From contig NZ_CP062804.1 in assembly GCF_008801925.2 (NCBI RefSeq), forward strand, positions 1,736,001-1,800,000: a DNA stretch of 64,000 bases, given 5' to 3'. Origin of the DNA: Cupriavidus basilensis (GTDB lineage: Bacteria; Pseudomonadota; Gammaproteobacteria; Burkholderiales; Burkholderiaceae). Position 1 is the first letter of the stretch. Each line of letters begins with the position of its first letter. A program made the position numbers and the translations under genes. The notes below the pieces were generated by a model that did not search any database, had not been told where the DNA came from, and was given only the letters and a program-made list of their open reading frames with translations. This document shows, piece by piece, positions 7,513 to 15,251 of this stretch.

Positions 7513-8286
7513 TCACCAGGGTTCGGGCAGCAGTTCGAGCCCAGCCGCCCCAAGCAGCGCCGGCAGCCCCGCGTCGCCCACCATGTGCAGGGCGCCGGCC
7601 ACGATCAGGGTTGGCACGCGATCCGCGACCAGCGCCTGGATTTTCGGCATCCACTGCTGGTTGCGTGCGTCGACCAGGACCGCCAGCGCGTGCGGCCATT
7701 GCGCGCGGCGCTGCGCCAGCAGCGCGCCAAACGGCCCGGCCTGCCCTTGCCGCCACCAGCGCACCATATCCGCCGGCTCCGCTGCTGCCAGTTCCGGCTG
7801 CTCGGCAAAGAATGCCAGCATCGATACCTGCTCGGCCAGCGGCACGCGCTGCAACATCCGCAGCGCCTCGGTGCCGTCCTCCAGCGCATCCGTTGCCCGT
7901 CCATCGACAGCGGCGCGCGCCCACAAGAACCGATCGACACCATGCTGCGCCAGGAAGCCGTGCCTGGCGGCCACCGCGAACTGCAGATGCATCGCGGCGA
8001 ACACGGGGCGCAGCCGCTCCAGTTCCGGGCCGGGCAGGCCGAAATCCAGCCAGAGCGCCCGCACCTGCGCAAGCGTGGCCGGCTGCAGATGGCGGCTGAG
8101 ACTATCGCCTTGCGGGAAATACGCCGGCGCGAAGTCCGGCGCCTGGTCCAGCGCCACCTCGAAGACCACCCGCGCCGAAGCGCGGTAGGCGCGCTCCGCG
8201 GCCGGCACCAGTGCCGGCAAGGGCGCATCCAGCACGTGGATCGCCCCCAGCAGGTAGACCTCGGTATCCTTGATTTGCCAAAGCAT
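7513..8286 (-). CDS. TraB/GumN family protein
   Basis: 257 residues. The family signature is seen at both ends: an N-terminal LLGAIHVLDAP, a Glu-containing strand (VVFEVALD) and a C-terminal LIVAGALHMVGDAGLPALL. Members are related to the Tiki/TraB metalloprotease-like fold. Bacterial GumN-type proteins have no settled function. No signal peptide is visible, since the protein starts directly at MLWQIKDTEVYLLG, so either it is cytosolic or the true start lies elsewhere. It converges on the N-acetyltransferase gene. Confidence 0.85.
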   Translation of the reverse strand: MLWQIKDTEVYLLGAIHVLDAPLPALVPAAERAYRASARVVFEVALDQAPDFAPAYFPQGDSLSRHLQPATLAQVRALWLDFGLPGPELERLRPVFAAMHLQFAVAARHGFLAQHGVDRFLWARAAVDGRATDALEDGTEALRMLQRVPLAEQVSMLAFFAEQPELAAAEPADMVRWWRQGQAGPFGALLAQRRAQWPHALAVLVDARNQQWMPKIQALVADRVPTLIVAGALHMVGDAGLPALLGAAGLELLPEPW

Positions 8287-8627
8287 GAAACGCTTACCTC
8301 GTCCTTTGTGGCCTGTTGCAGCCTGTTATGACCTGTTCGCCGTTTGTGGGTGCGGACATCATGCCGCTGTCTTGCCGACGTCATGCACCGAATGCATTGC
8401 CAACAGAAAATTCTCTGATAAGCCGGGCCGGCCGCCGATTTGCTTGTGGACTGAGCCATGCCTCCCAACCATAATGTACCGGCCGGTAGCACTATGGTAC
8501 TGACAAGCCCCTGCATGAACCACTGTGCAGAACATGCCTGGCCGTGCTGCCAAGATGCAGATTCACCAGCGCCTTTTAAAGATCATCTGGTCCCGCCCCG
8601 CGAGGACCAGGACACCAGGAGACACGC
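8287..8627. other. Intergenic region with nested inverted repeats
   Basis: This 341-bp gap separates the divergent TraB/GumN and dehydrogenase genes. No convincing gene was found. A 12-bp palindrome (TACCGGCCGGTA, 8477-8488) sits inside a wider inverted repeat, ACCATA (8469-8474) and TATGGT (8493-8498). This could be an operator for the rightward dehydrogenase/ligase genes. Confidence 0.45.
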
Positions 8628-9392
8628 ATGTCATTGTTCGACCTGACCGGCAAGGTTGCCGTCGTCACCGGCTCTTCACGCGGCATCGGCCGCGCCATCG
8701 CTGAGCAGATGGCGGTGCAAGGAGCCAAAGTGGTGATTTCCTCGCGCAAGGCCGAGGCCTGCCAGGAAGTCGTCGATGCCATCAATGCCAAGCATGGCGC
8801 CGGCACCGCGATTGCCGTGCCCGCAAATATCTCCTCCAAGGAAGACCTGCAGCGCCTGGTCGACCAGACCAACAGCACGTTCGGCAAGATCGACGTACTG
8901 GTTTGCAACGCAGCGTCCAACCCCTACTACGGCCCGATGAGCGGCGTGACCGACGAACAGTTCCGCAAGGTGCTGGACAACAACGTCATCTCCAACCACT
9001 GGCTGATCCAGATGGTGGCCCCGCAGATGCTGGAGCGCAAGGACGGTTCGATCATCATCGTGTCTTCCATCGGCGGCCTGCGCGGCTCGCCCACCATTGG
9101 CGTGTACAACGTGTCGAAGGCGGCCGACTTCCAGCTGGCGCGCAACCTGGCGGTGGAGTTCGGCCCGAGCAACGTGCGCGTGAACTGCATCGCCCCCGGG
9201 CTGATCCGCACCGATTTCGCCAAGGCGCTCTGGGAGGATCCGGAGCGCTACAAGCTGTCGACGCAAGGCGCGCCCCTGCGCCGCATCGGCGAGCCGGTGG
9301 AGATTGCCGGCGCCGCGGTGTTCCTGGCGTCCGCGGCCAGCACCTTCATGACCGGCCAGGCCATGGTGGTGGACGGCGGCGTCACGATCTGA
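8628..9392 (+). CDS. Short-chain dehydrogenase/reductase (SDR)
   Basis: 254 residues, started at an ATG with a good ribosome binding site (CCAGGAGACACGC). It is a classical SDR: cofactor loop TGSSRGIG (about 15-22), VCNAASN in the NAG position, catalytic Ser in IIVSSIGG and YNVSK as the YxxxK active site near residue 160. The C-terminal ASTFMTGQAMVVDGG is also typical. It should oxidise or reduce an alcohol/ketone with NAD(P)H in the cytosol. The substrate is unknown. The neighbouring acyl-CoA synthetase gene on the same strand suggests a role in organic-acid or fatty-acid metabolism. Confidence 0.92.
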   Translation: MSLFDLTGKVAVVTGSSRGIGRAIAEQMAVQGAKVVISSRKAEACQEVVDAINAKHGAGTAIAVPANISSKEDLQRLVDQTNSTFGKIDVLVCNAASNPYYGPMSGVTDEQFRKVLDNNVISNHWLIQMVAPQMLERKDGSIIIVSSIGGLRGSPTIGVYNVSKAADFQLARNLAVEFGPSNVRVNCIAPGLIRTDFAKALWEDPERYKLSTQGAPLRRIGEPVEIAGAAVFLASAASTFMTGQAMVVDGGVTI

Positions 9393-9592
9393 GCCGCCGC
9401 GCACCTGCTGTTCCCGTTCCGGGCTCGCTCCAGGGCCAGGGCGCAAAGCCCGAAGCCTGAGGCCTGAGCCGGGGCACTTCGTGCCCGCGTGCATTGCCGC
9501 CCGCATTTCCGGACAGGCGCGGCACGCGGGCAAGCTTGCGCGCCGGCATGCCAGAGCGTTGCCCATCCTGCCATGCAGTCAGGGAGGCACCG

Positions 9593-11335
9593 ATGTCGAA
9601 CAACCCGCAATCCGCTACGACCTGGCCAGCAATCAGCCTGGCCGAGGCCCACGCCCGCCTTACCGCACCCGGCGCCCCGTTCGAAACCGAAACGCGCGTG
9701 ATCCGGGGCATCACCACCGTCGTCTGGAAAAACGCGCCGCCTACGCTGCGCGACCTGTTCCTGCAAGCCCGCACGTTGGGCGACAAGACCTTCGTCGTCT
9801 ATGAGGACGAGCGTGTCTCGTACGATGCGTTCGCCCGCGCCGCGCTCACCATCGCGCATGCGCTGATCCGAGATGGCGTGACCAAGGGCGACCGCGTGGC
9901 GCTGGCCATGCGCAACCTGCCGGAATGGCCGGCCGTCTTCTACGGCGCCTTGCTGACAGGCGCCATTGTCACGCCGCTCAACGCCTGGTGGACCGGGGCG
10001 GAACTGGAGTACGGCCTGGCCGACTCCGGCAGCAAGATCGCCATCGTTGACGATGAACGGCTGGGCCGCATCATCGAGCACCTGCCAGGCTGCCCCGCGC
10101 TGGAGAAAATCTACGTCAGCCGCGCCGATGCGCCAGCCAGCGACACGCGCATCAGCCGGCTGGAGAGCCTGATCGGCACGCCGGACCAATGGGCATCGCT
10201 GCCCGAACTGCCGGTACCCGATGTGGCCATCGACGCCGACGACGACGCCACCATCTTCTATACGTCAGGTACCACCGGCAAGCCCAAGGGCGCGCTCGGC
10301 ACCCACCGCAACGCCACCAATGTGGCCGTGGCCGCCGGGTTCAGCCCGATGCGCAATTGCCTGCGCCGCGGCGAAGCGATTCCTGCGCCCGATCCGGCCG
10401 CACCGCAAAAAGGCATGCTGCTGTCGGTGCCGTTCTTCCACGTTACCGGTTGCATGGCGGTGCTCAACGGCGCGCTGGCCAGCGGCACCAAGATCGTGTT
10501 GATGCGGCGCTGGGATGCCGTGCGTGCCATGGGCCTGATCGAGCGCGAGCGTTGCACGGCGGCCGGCGGCGTGCCCACCATCGCCTGGCAGATCATCGAG
10601 CACCCGGAGCGCGAGCGCTTCGACCTGTCGTCGCTGGAAAACGTCAACTACGGTGGCGCCCCCGCTTCGGCCGAACTGGTGCGCCGCATCAAGGAAGTGT
10701 TCCCGCATTCGGCCCCCGGCATTGGCTGGGGCATGACCGAGACCTCGGCCACCTTCACCAGCCACAGTGCAGAGGAGTATGTGGCGCGCCCCGAAAGCGG
10801 CGGCCCGGCCTTGCCCATCGGCGAGATGAAAGTGGTGGATGGGCGTGGACGCAGCTTGCCCACCGGCGAGACCGGCGAACTCATGGTGCGCGGCGCCAAT
10901 GTGGTACGCGGCTACTGGAACAAGCCAGAAGCCACCGCGCAGACATTCATCGACGGCTGGCTCAAGACCGGCGACATCGCGCGGCTGGACGAGGAGGGCT
11001 TTGTCTATATCGTCGACCGCATGAAGGACATGCTGATCCGCGGCGGCGAAAACATCTACAGCATCGAGGTGGAAAGCGCGCTGTACGATCACCCCGCCAT
11101 CATGGATGCGGCACTGGTCGGCATCCCCCACCGCACGCTGGGCGAAGAGCCCGCGGCCGTGGTCAGCCTGAAGCCCGGCGCACAAGCCACCGAGGCGGAG
11201 TTGCAGGCGTTCGTGGGCGAGCGGCTGGCGGCCTTCAAGGTGCCGGTGCGGATCGTGTTCTGTCCCGACATGCTGCCGCGCAATGCCAACGGCAAGATCC
11301 TGAAGTCGACACTGCGCAAGATGTTCGAAGCCTGA
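9593..11335 (+). CDS. Acyl-CoA synthetase, class I adenylate-forming enzyme
   Basis: 580 residues from the ATG at 9593, which has an AGGGAGG ribosome binding site. The AMP-binding signature is present (YTSGTTGKPKGALGTH, near 223), with GWGMTET, the hinge KTGDIARLDEEGFVYIVDR and the C-terminal catalytic Lys in PRNANGKILK. It activates a carboxylic acid with ATP to an acyl-adenylate and then an acyl-CoA. The chain-length or aromatic preference cannot be read. It follows the SDR gene by 200 bp and may form a catabolic unit with it. Confidence 0.9.
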   Translation: MSNNPQSATTWPAISLAEAHARLTAPGAPFETETRVIRGITTVVWKNAPPTLRDLFLQARTLGDKTFVVYEDERVSYDAFARAALTIAHALIRDGVTKGDRVALAMRNLPEWPAVFYGALLTGAIVTPLNAWWTGAELEYGLADSGSKIAIVDDERLGRIIEHLPGCPALEKIYVSRADAPASDTRISRLESLIGTPDQWASLPELPVPDVAIDADDDATIFYTSGTTGKPKGALGTHRNATNVAVAAGFSPMRNCLRRGEAIPAPDPAAPQKGMLLSVPFFHVTGCMAVLNGALASGTKIVLMRRWDAVRAMGLIERERCTAAGGVPTIAWQIIEHPERERFDLSSLENVNYGGAPASAELVRRIKEVFPHSAPGIGWGMTETSATFTSHSAEEYVARPESGGPALPIGEMKVVDGRGRSLPTGETGELMVRGANVVRGYWNKPEATAQTFIDGWLKTGDIARLDEEGFVYIVDRMKDMLIRGGENIYSIEVESALYDHPAIMDAALVGIPHRTLGEEPAAVVSLKPGAQATEAELQAFVGERLAAFKVPVRIVFCPDMLPRNANGKILKSTLRKMFEA

Positions 11336-11368
11336 ACCTGCACGCTGGACAAGGTCAGGGTCCCCCAG

Positions 11369-11396
11369 GCGGCCGTGAGCGGGAACACGGCCGCTT
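11369..11396 (+). terminator. Probable terminator after the acyl-CoA synthetase gene
   Basis: GCGGCCGTG (11369-11377) and CACGGCCGC (11386-11394) form a perfect 9-bp stem with an 8-base loop, followed by TTGCTT. It lies 34 bp after the stop codon. The T run is short, so efficiency is uncertain. Confidence 0.6.
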
Positions 11397-11441
11397 GCTT
11401 ACCGGTACCACGCCTGTCCGACGGCGATGACGGGCACAAGC

Positions 11442-11462
11442 AACAGATAACAGATAACAGAT
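11442..11462 (+). repeat. Three heptanucleotide repeats (AACAGAT) entering the start codon
   Basis: AACAGAT occurs three times in tandem at 11442-11448, 11449-11455 and 11456-11462. The last two bases are the AT of the ATG of the acid phosphatase gene. They occupy the place where a ribosome binding site should be, and no Shine-Dalgarno sequence is visible. Copy-number change would alter the leader. Confidence 0.75.
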
Positions 11463-12330
11463 GCGGATGCGGATGCCAGCAAACTCACTCACCAGACCTT
11501 TACCGCCCTGCGCCAACCGGCTCGCGGGCTTGTCCGTGCTGGGCACTGCCTTGCTCCTCGCGGGCTGTGCCGGCCAGGGCCAGGGCAGCGCCGCTGCGCC
11601 GGTGCCGGAAATACGGCCTGGCATTCTCGCCGGCTACCTGCCGGCGGATGCAAGGCCCGATAGCCTGGCCCTGGTGCCACCGCCGCCTGCGCCCGGCTCC
11701 GCGGCGCAAGCCCTGGACGACGAGATCGCACGCGGCAACCAGGCCCTGCGAGGCACGGCACGCTATCGCCAGGCAGCAATCGATGCCAACCTGAAATTCC
11801 CGCAGGCCGCTGGCGTTTTCTCATGCGCGCTGGATGCGCCGATATCGCAGGAACAAACACCCAGGCTCTACCTGCTGCTGCGCCGGACCCTGGCCGATGC
11901 CGGACTATCGACGTACGGCGCGAAAGACAAGTTTGCGCGCGCCCGGCCGTTCGTGGTCAACCAGCAGCCGAGTTGCACGCCCGCCGAGGAGGCCATGCTT
12001 TCCAAGGACGGCTCCTACCCTTCGGGGCATAACGCCATCGGCTGGGCGTGGGCGTTGATCCTGGCGGAAATCGCGCCGCAACAGTCCAATGTGATCCTGG
12101 CGCGCGGGCTGGCCTATGGGCAAAGCCGGCTGGTCTGCAATGTGCATTGGCAAAGCGATGCGACGCAGGGCCGCATCATGGGCGCAGCTACCGTGGCGCG
12201 GCTGCATGCAGACCCCACCTTCCTCGCGGATCTTGCTGCAGCCAAAGCGGAGGTTGCGCAAGCCCGTGCCAACGGGCTGCGGCCGGCCGGCGACTGCCGC
12301 GCCGAAAGCGAGGCACTGGCGATCAAGTAG
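11461..12330 (+). CDS. Class A acid phosphatase (PAP2 superfamily) lipoprotein
   Basis: 289 residues. The signal sequence ends in a lipobox (LLLAGCAG, Cys about 36), so a membrane-anchored lipoprotein in the periplasm is predicted. The three phosphatase motifs are present in order: KDKFARARP, PSGH (in GSYPSGHNAIGWAW) and SRLVCNVHWQSD. These match the class A non-specific acid phosphatases (PhoN type), which release phosphate from many monoesters through a phospho-His intermediate. Three candidate ATGs occur at the start (MRMRMPAN). No clear ribosome binding site is seen, because the leader is a 7-bp tandem repeat. Confidence 0.9.
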   Translation: MRMRMPANSLTRPLPPCANRLAGLSVLGTALLLAGCAGQGQGSAAAPVPEIRPGILAGYLPADARPDSLALVPPPPAPGSAAQALDDEIARGNQALRGTARYRQAAIDANLKFPQAAGVFSCALDAPISQEQTPRLYLLLRRTLADAGLSTYGAKDKFARARPFVVNQQPSCTPAEEAMLSKDGSYPSGHNAIGWAWALILAEIAPQQSNVILARGLAYGQSRLVCNVHWQSDATQGRIMGAATVARLHADPTFLADLAAAKAEVAQARANGLRPAGDCRAESEALAIK

Positions 12331-12345
12331 CGGGAGACGCCAGGT

Positions 12346-13104
12346 TCAGCCGCGCCCGACGAAGGGCATCTTGGTGGCCATCACGGTCATGAACTGCACA
12401 TTGGCATCCAGCGGCAGGTTGGCCATGTGCACCACCGAGCTGGCCACGTGCGCCACGTCCATCAGCGGCTCCGGCGCGATCTCGCCGTTGGCCTGAGGCA
12501 CGCCGCGCGCCATGCGCGAAGCCATATCGGTGGCGGCGTTGCCGATATCGATCTGCCCGCAGGCGATGTCAAAGGCGCGGCCATCCAGCGAGAGGCTCTT
12601 GGTCAGCCCGGTAATGGCGTGCTTGGTGGCCGTGTACGGCACCGTGTTGGGACGCGGCGAGTGCGCCGAGATCGAGCCGTTGTTGATGATGCGGCCGCCG
12701 CGCGGGCTCTGCGACTTCATCAGCGCGAAGGCCGCGCGCGAGCATAGGAACACGCCTGTCAGGTTGGTGTCCAGCACCGCCTTCCATTGCGCCACGGAGA
12801 GCTCATCGATCGACACCGCCGGCGCATTGATGCCGGCGTTGTTGAACAGCACGTCGAGCCGGCCGAAATGCTCGCGAACCTGGGCGAAGAGCCGCTCCAC
12901 CGAATCCGGATCGCTGACGTCGCATTGCACCGCCAGCGCCGTATGGCCCTCGGCCCTGGCTTGCGCGGCCAGCGCCTCGAGCGGCTCGGCGGTACGCCCG
13001 GCAAACACCACCCGATAGCCTGCCGCCAGCAGCGCCTGTGCCACCGCCTTGCCGATGCCGCGGGCCGCGCCCGTTACCAGCGCAACCTTGCCTTGCTCAC
13101 TCAT
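12346..13104 (-). CDS. Short-chain dehydrogenase/reductase (SDR)
   Basis: 252 residues, with an ATG at 13104 preceded by GGAG. The cofactor motif is TGAARGIG (about 11-18). DVSD and NNAGI are conserved, catalytic Ser lies in [10 protein letters not shown] and YTATK is the active site near residue 157. The C-terminus lacks the usual GQ...VDGG ending and reads [18 protein letters not shown], a variant seen in some SDR subgroups. The substrate is unknown. It converges on the acid phosphatase gene with a 15-bp gap. The creA gene lies downstream of its start, across a short tandem repeat. Confidence 0.9.
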   Translation of the reverse strand: MSEQGKVALVTGAARGIGKAVAQALLAAGYRVVFAGRTAEPLEALAAQARAEGHTALAVQCDVSDPDSVERLFAQVREHFGRLDVLFNNAGINAPAVSIDELSVAQWKAVLDTNLTGVFLCSRAAFALMKSQSPRGGRIINNGSISAHSPRPNTVPYTATKHAITGLTKSLSLDGRAFDIACGQIDIGNAATDMASRMARGVPQANGEIAPEPLMDVAHVASSVVHMANLPLDANVQFMTVMATKMPFVGRG

Positions 13105-13133
13105 GCTGTCTTCTCCGGACTGGATTGTTGAAT

Positions 13134-13159
13134 GGATCGTGGATCGTGGATCGTGGATC
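13134..13159. repeat. Heptanucleotide tandem repeat GGATCGT, about 3.7 copies
   Basis: GGATCGT occurs at 13134-13140, 13141-13147 and 13148-13154 and is followed by a partial GGATCA. It lies between the SDR start (13104) and the creA stop (13173), so it sits in the upstream region of the SDR gene. It is one of three separate heptad repeats in the window. Confidence 0.85.
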
Positions 13160-13172
13160 AGGGAACGGATGC

Positions 13173-13679
13173 CTACTTGACCGGAATCGGCGTGGCGGCC
13201 GCCACCGGCACGGCGGTCACACTATTCTGCGGGCTGCCGGATACGATGCGGTCCGAGTAGGTCAGGTAGACCAGGGTATTGCGCTTGCGGTCGACCGTGC
13301 GCACCACGTGCAGGGTCTTGAACAGGATCGACATGCGCTCGGAGAACACATTGTCCTGCTGGCGCAGCGGGCCCCTGAACGTGATCGGCCCTACCTGGCG
13401 GCAGGCGATGGAGCTTTCCGGCGGGTCTTCGGCCATGCCCAGCGAGCCCTTGATGCCTCCGGTGCGGGCGCGCGACACGTAGCAGGTCACGCCTTCGACC
13501 TGCGGATCGTCATAGGCTTCGATCACGACTTTGTCGGAGCCGGTCACGCGGAAATTGGTGCTCACGCTGCCGATCTCCTCGGCATGCGCGGCCGGCGCCA
13601 GCAGCGCAAGCGCAGCCAGAAGGCCGGTCAGGGGCCACCGCGGCCCACGGGAAACGTATTGGGAACGCCCGGATTGCAT
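13173..13679 (-). CDS. creA: CreA family periplasmic protein
   Basis: 168 residues from the ATG at 13679, behind a G-rich ribosome binding site. The signal peptide ([19 protein letters not shown]) is cleaved near residue 31. The mature part has the conserved CreA sequence [38 protein letters not shown] (the second half of this stretch includes one of the two cysteines), IACRQVGPI and [18 protein letters not shown]. CreA is widespread in proteobacteria, but its function is not established. The start lies 16 bp after the thioesterase stop, so the two are probably one operon. Confidence 0.9.
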   Translation of the reverse strand: MQSGRSQYVSRGPRWPLTGLLAALALLAPAAHAEEIGSVSTNFRVTGSDKVVIEAYDDPQVEGVTCYVSRARTGGIKGSLGMAEDPPESSIACRQVGPITFRGPLRQQDNVFSERMSILFKTLHVVRTVDRKRNTLVYLTYSDRIVSGSPQNSVTAVPVAAATPIPVK

Positions 13680-13695
13680 GGCCGTGCCCCCCACC

Positions 13696-14181
13696 TCAGG
13701 ACACCGTGCCGGTGATTTCATCGTGTCGTTTTTCCATTTCCTGGCGCAGCTGGCGGCGCAGCTGGGCTGCGGCAAAGCGCTGGCGCTCGACTTCGTCGCG
13801 GGGCACCAGCGGCGGCACTTCGGCGGGCGCACCGTTGTCGTCCACAGCGACCATGGTGAAGTAGCAGCTGTTGGTATGGCGAACCAGCTTGCTGCGGATA
13901 TTTTCCGTGATCACCTTGATGCCGATTTCCATGGAGCTGCGGCCGGTGAAATTGACTGCCGCCAGGAACGTCACCAACTCACCCACGTGGATGGGCTGGC
14001 GAAACACGACCTGGTCGACCGACAGCGTGACCACGTAGCGCCCGGCATAGCGGCTGGCACAGGCGTAGGCGACCATGTCGAGGTACTTGAGGATGGTGCC
14101 GCCGTGCACATTGCCGGAGAAATTGGCCATGTCCGGCGTCATCAGCACGGTCATGGAAAGCTGGTGGGACAGGTCATTCAT
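13696..14181 (-). CDS. Hotdog-fold acyl-CoA thioesterase (YciA/BFIT type)
   Basis: 161 residues. The N-terminal half carries the hotdog signature: LMTPDMANFSGNVHGGTILKY, followed by the long helix LDMVAYACASRYAGR. Thioesterases of this type hydrolyse acyl-CoA to free acid and CoA in the cytosol, and Asn in FSGNVHGG is in the usual active-site position. The last about 35 residues form a charged Arg/Gln/Glu-rich helix. It is probably co-transcribed with creA 16 bp downstream. Confidence 0.9.
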   Translation of the reverse strand: MNDLSHQLSMTVLMTPDMANFSGNVHGGTILKYLDMVAYACASRYAGRYVVTLSVDQVVFRQPIHVGELVTFLAAVNFTGRSSMEIGIKVITENIRSKLVRHTNSCYFTMVAVDDNGAPAEVPPLVPRDEVERQRFAAAQLRRQLRQEMEKRHDEITGTVS

Positions 14182-14321
14182 GATGAAAATCCGGAGTCTG
14201 GAAGCGGCCGGGCCGACCCGCGGTGCAGGTCGAAAGGCTGGCGCCGACGATCGGCAGTTTAACCCGGAACGATCGTCCTGCCCTGCCCCCCGAGAACGTC
14301 GAAATGCACCCGGGCACCAAT

Positions 14322-14344
14322 AAAAAAGCGGCCCAACGGGCCGC
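14322..14344 (-). terminator. Rho-independent terminator of the HU gene
   Basis: GCGGCCC (14328-14334) and GGGCCGC (14338-14344) form a 7-bp stem with a 3-base loop. On the leftward strand it is followed by six T. It lies 29 bp after the HU stop codon. Confidence 0.85.
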
Positions 14345-14373
14345 CTTCCTGTTTGCGCCTGGGCGCGGACTAC

Positions 14374-14643
14374 TTATTTCTTCTTGTTCACAGCGTCCTT
14401 GAACCCTTGGCCGGCAGAGAACTTGACCGTCTTGGCGGCCGTCTCGCCAGTACGCGGATTGCGTCCGGTACGTGCGGCGCGCTTGCCGGAGCTGAAGCTG
14501 CCGAAGCCCACCAGCGTTACCGAATCACCCTTGGCAACCGCCTTCTTAATGTTGTCCAGAGCGGCATTCAGCGCGCGCTCTGCTGCAGCATTGCTCAGTT
14601 CCGCGTCAGCGGCGATGGCAGATACCAGTTCACCTTTATTCAT
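14374..14643 (-). CDS. HU-family DNA-binding protein
   Basis: 89 residues from the ATG at 14643, the standard HU length. It reads [18 protein letters not shown], with the DNA-arm region [22 protein letters not shown] and a basic C-terminus ([10 protein letters not shown]). HU is a nucleoid protein that bends DNA as a dimer. The open frame continues 17 codons further upstream, but that part is not HU-like. The transcript ends at a canonical terminator just downstream. It is a highly expressed housekeeping-type gene by family. Confidence 0.95.
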   Translation of the reverse strand: MNKGELVSAIAADAELSNAAAERALNAALDNIKKAVAKGDSVTLVGFGSFSSGKRAARTGRNPRTGETAAKTVKFSAGQGFKDAVNKKK

Positions 14644-15149
14644 GGCTGATTTCCCTTGTTGGTCGTCTTGATCGGAGTGTCTGCCACGCGGCAAATTACC
14701 GATCGGCGCAGTCTAATCCGCGCTTTACGCATTGGGCAATCCCCAGTGGCACCAATGCAACGAAAAAAGCCGCAAATCCTTGAGTCAAGCGCCTTTGCGG
14801 GGAATTTACCCCCCTTCTCCGCGCTTTCAAATGCGACCAGCAAGGTTAATGGTCATTCGAACGCCCGTACGTGATGACAGGCATCGCTTGACAAGATCAG
14901 GCCAGCGCGGTGTGCGCATTGCTGCCACCGAAACCGCCCGGACGGCTTGGTCGGCGGCATGGCAATGGCTTTGGATGCACGCGCCTCTCAATCCATATTG
15001 GTGCATGTAAACCGTGGGTGCACGCCCCAAATAGGGGCATCGCCTCATTTTGGCGCAGCCTCCATCTGCCGGTCACCCCCGGCGCATGTTAACCGGCTTC
15101 GCGTTACGGCTTCTCGATCCGTGCGCCGCCGCCTTCGAGCGCGACAAAT

Positions 15150-15182
15150 CGGTGCAAATTCCACCAACACGGTGCAGATTCC
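15150..15182 (+). promoter_or_regulatory. Probable NtrC enhancer sites upstream of amtB
   Basis: TCCACC-N5-GGTGCA (15160-15176) matches the NtrC consensus TGCACC-N5-GGTGCA at 11 of 12 positions. A 13-base direct repeat (CGGTGCARATTCC) occurs at 15150-15162 and 15170-15182, 20 bp apart and so on the same helix face. It lies 26-50 bp upstream of the -24 element, close but acceptable for an enhancer. Confidence 0.6.
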
Positions 15183-15201
15183 GGCTTGCGGCGCCCCAGA
15201 C

Positions 15202-15216
15202 TGGTACGCTTTTTGC
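15202..15216 (+). promoter_or_regulatory. Sigma-54 (-24/-12) promoter of amtB
   Basis: TGGTACGCTTTTTGC matches TGGCACG-N4-TTGC, with GG and GC separated by exactly 10 bases. It lies 36 bp before the amtB start, leaving room for a short leader. It fits nitrogen-limitation control. Confidence 0.8.
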
Positions 15217-15251
15217 GTGCGTGTGCTCCCATTTTGCGCATAGAGGATTGT

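Larger units (their letters stand above)
14644..15251. other. 608-bp intergenic region between HU and amtB
   Basis: No gene was supported here. Four GGTGCA half-sites are present (15000-15005, 15017-15022, 15151-15156, 15171-15176), together with a sigma-54 promoter at 15202-15216. This points to an NtrC-type control region for amtB. The left part should contain the HU promoter, which could not be pinned down. Confidence 0.6.

Noticed and set aside
9494..9592. N-terminal extension of the acyl-CoA synthetase (33 codons)
   Set aside because: The extension is Arg/Pro/Cys-rich and unlike the family, while the ATG at 9593 has an AGGGAGG site.
14761..14805. A-run plus CCGCAAA/TTTGCGG pairing as a terminator
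   Set aside because: On the strand where the T run would follow, it lies upstream of HU rather than after any gene, and the 17-base spacer makes a weak stem.
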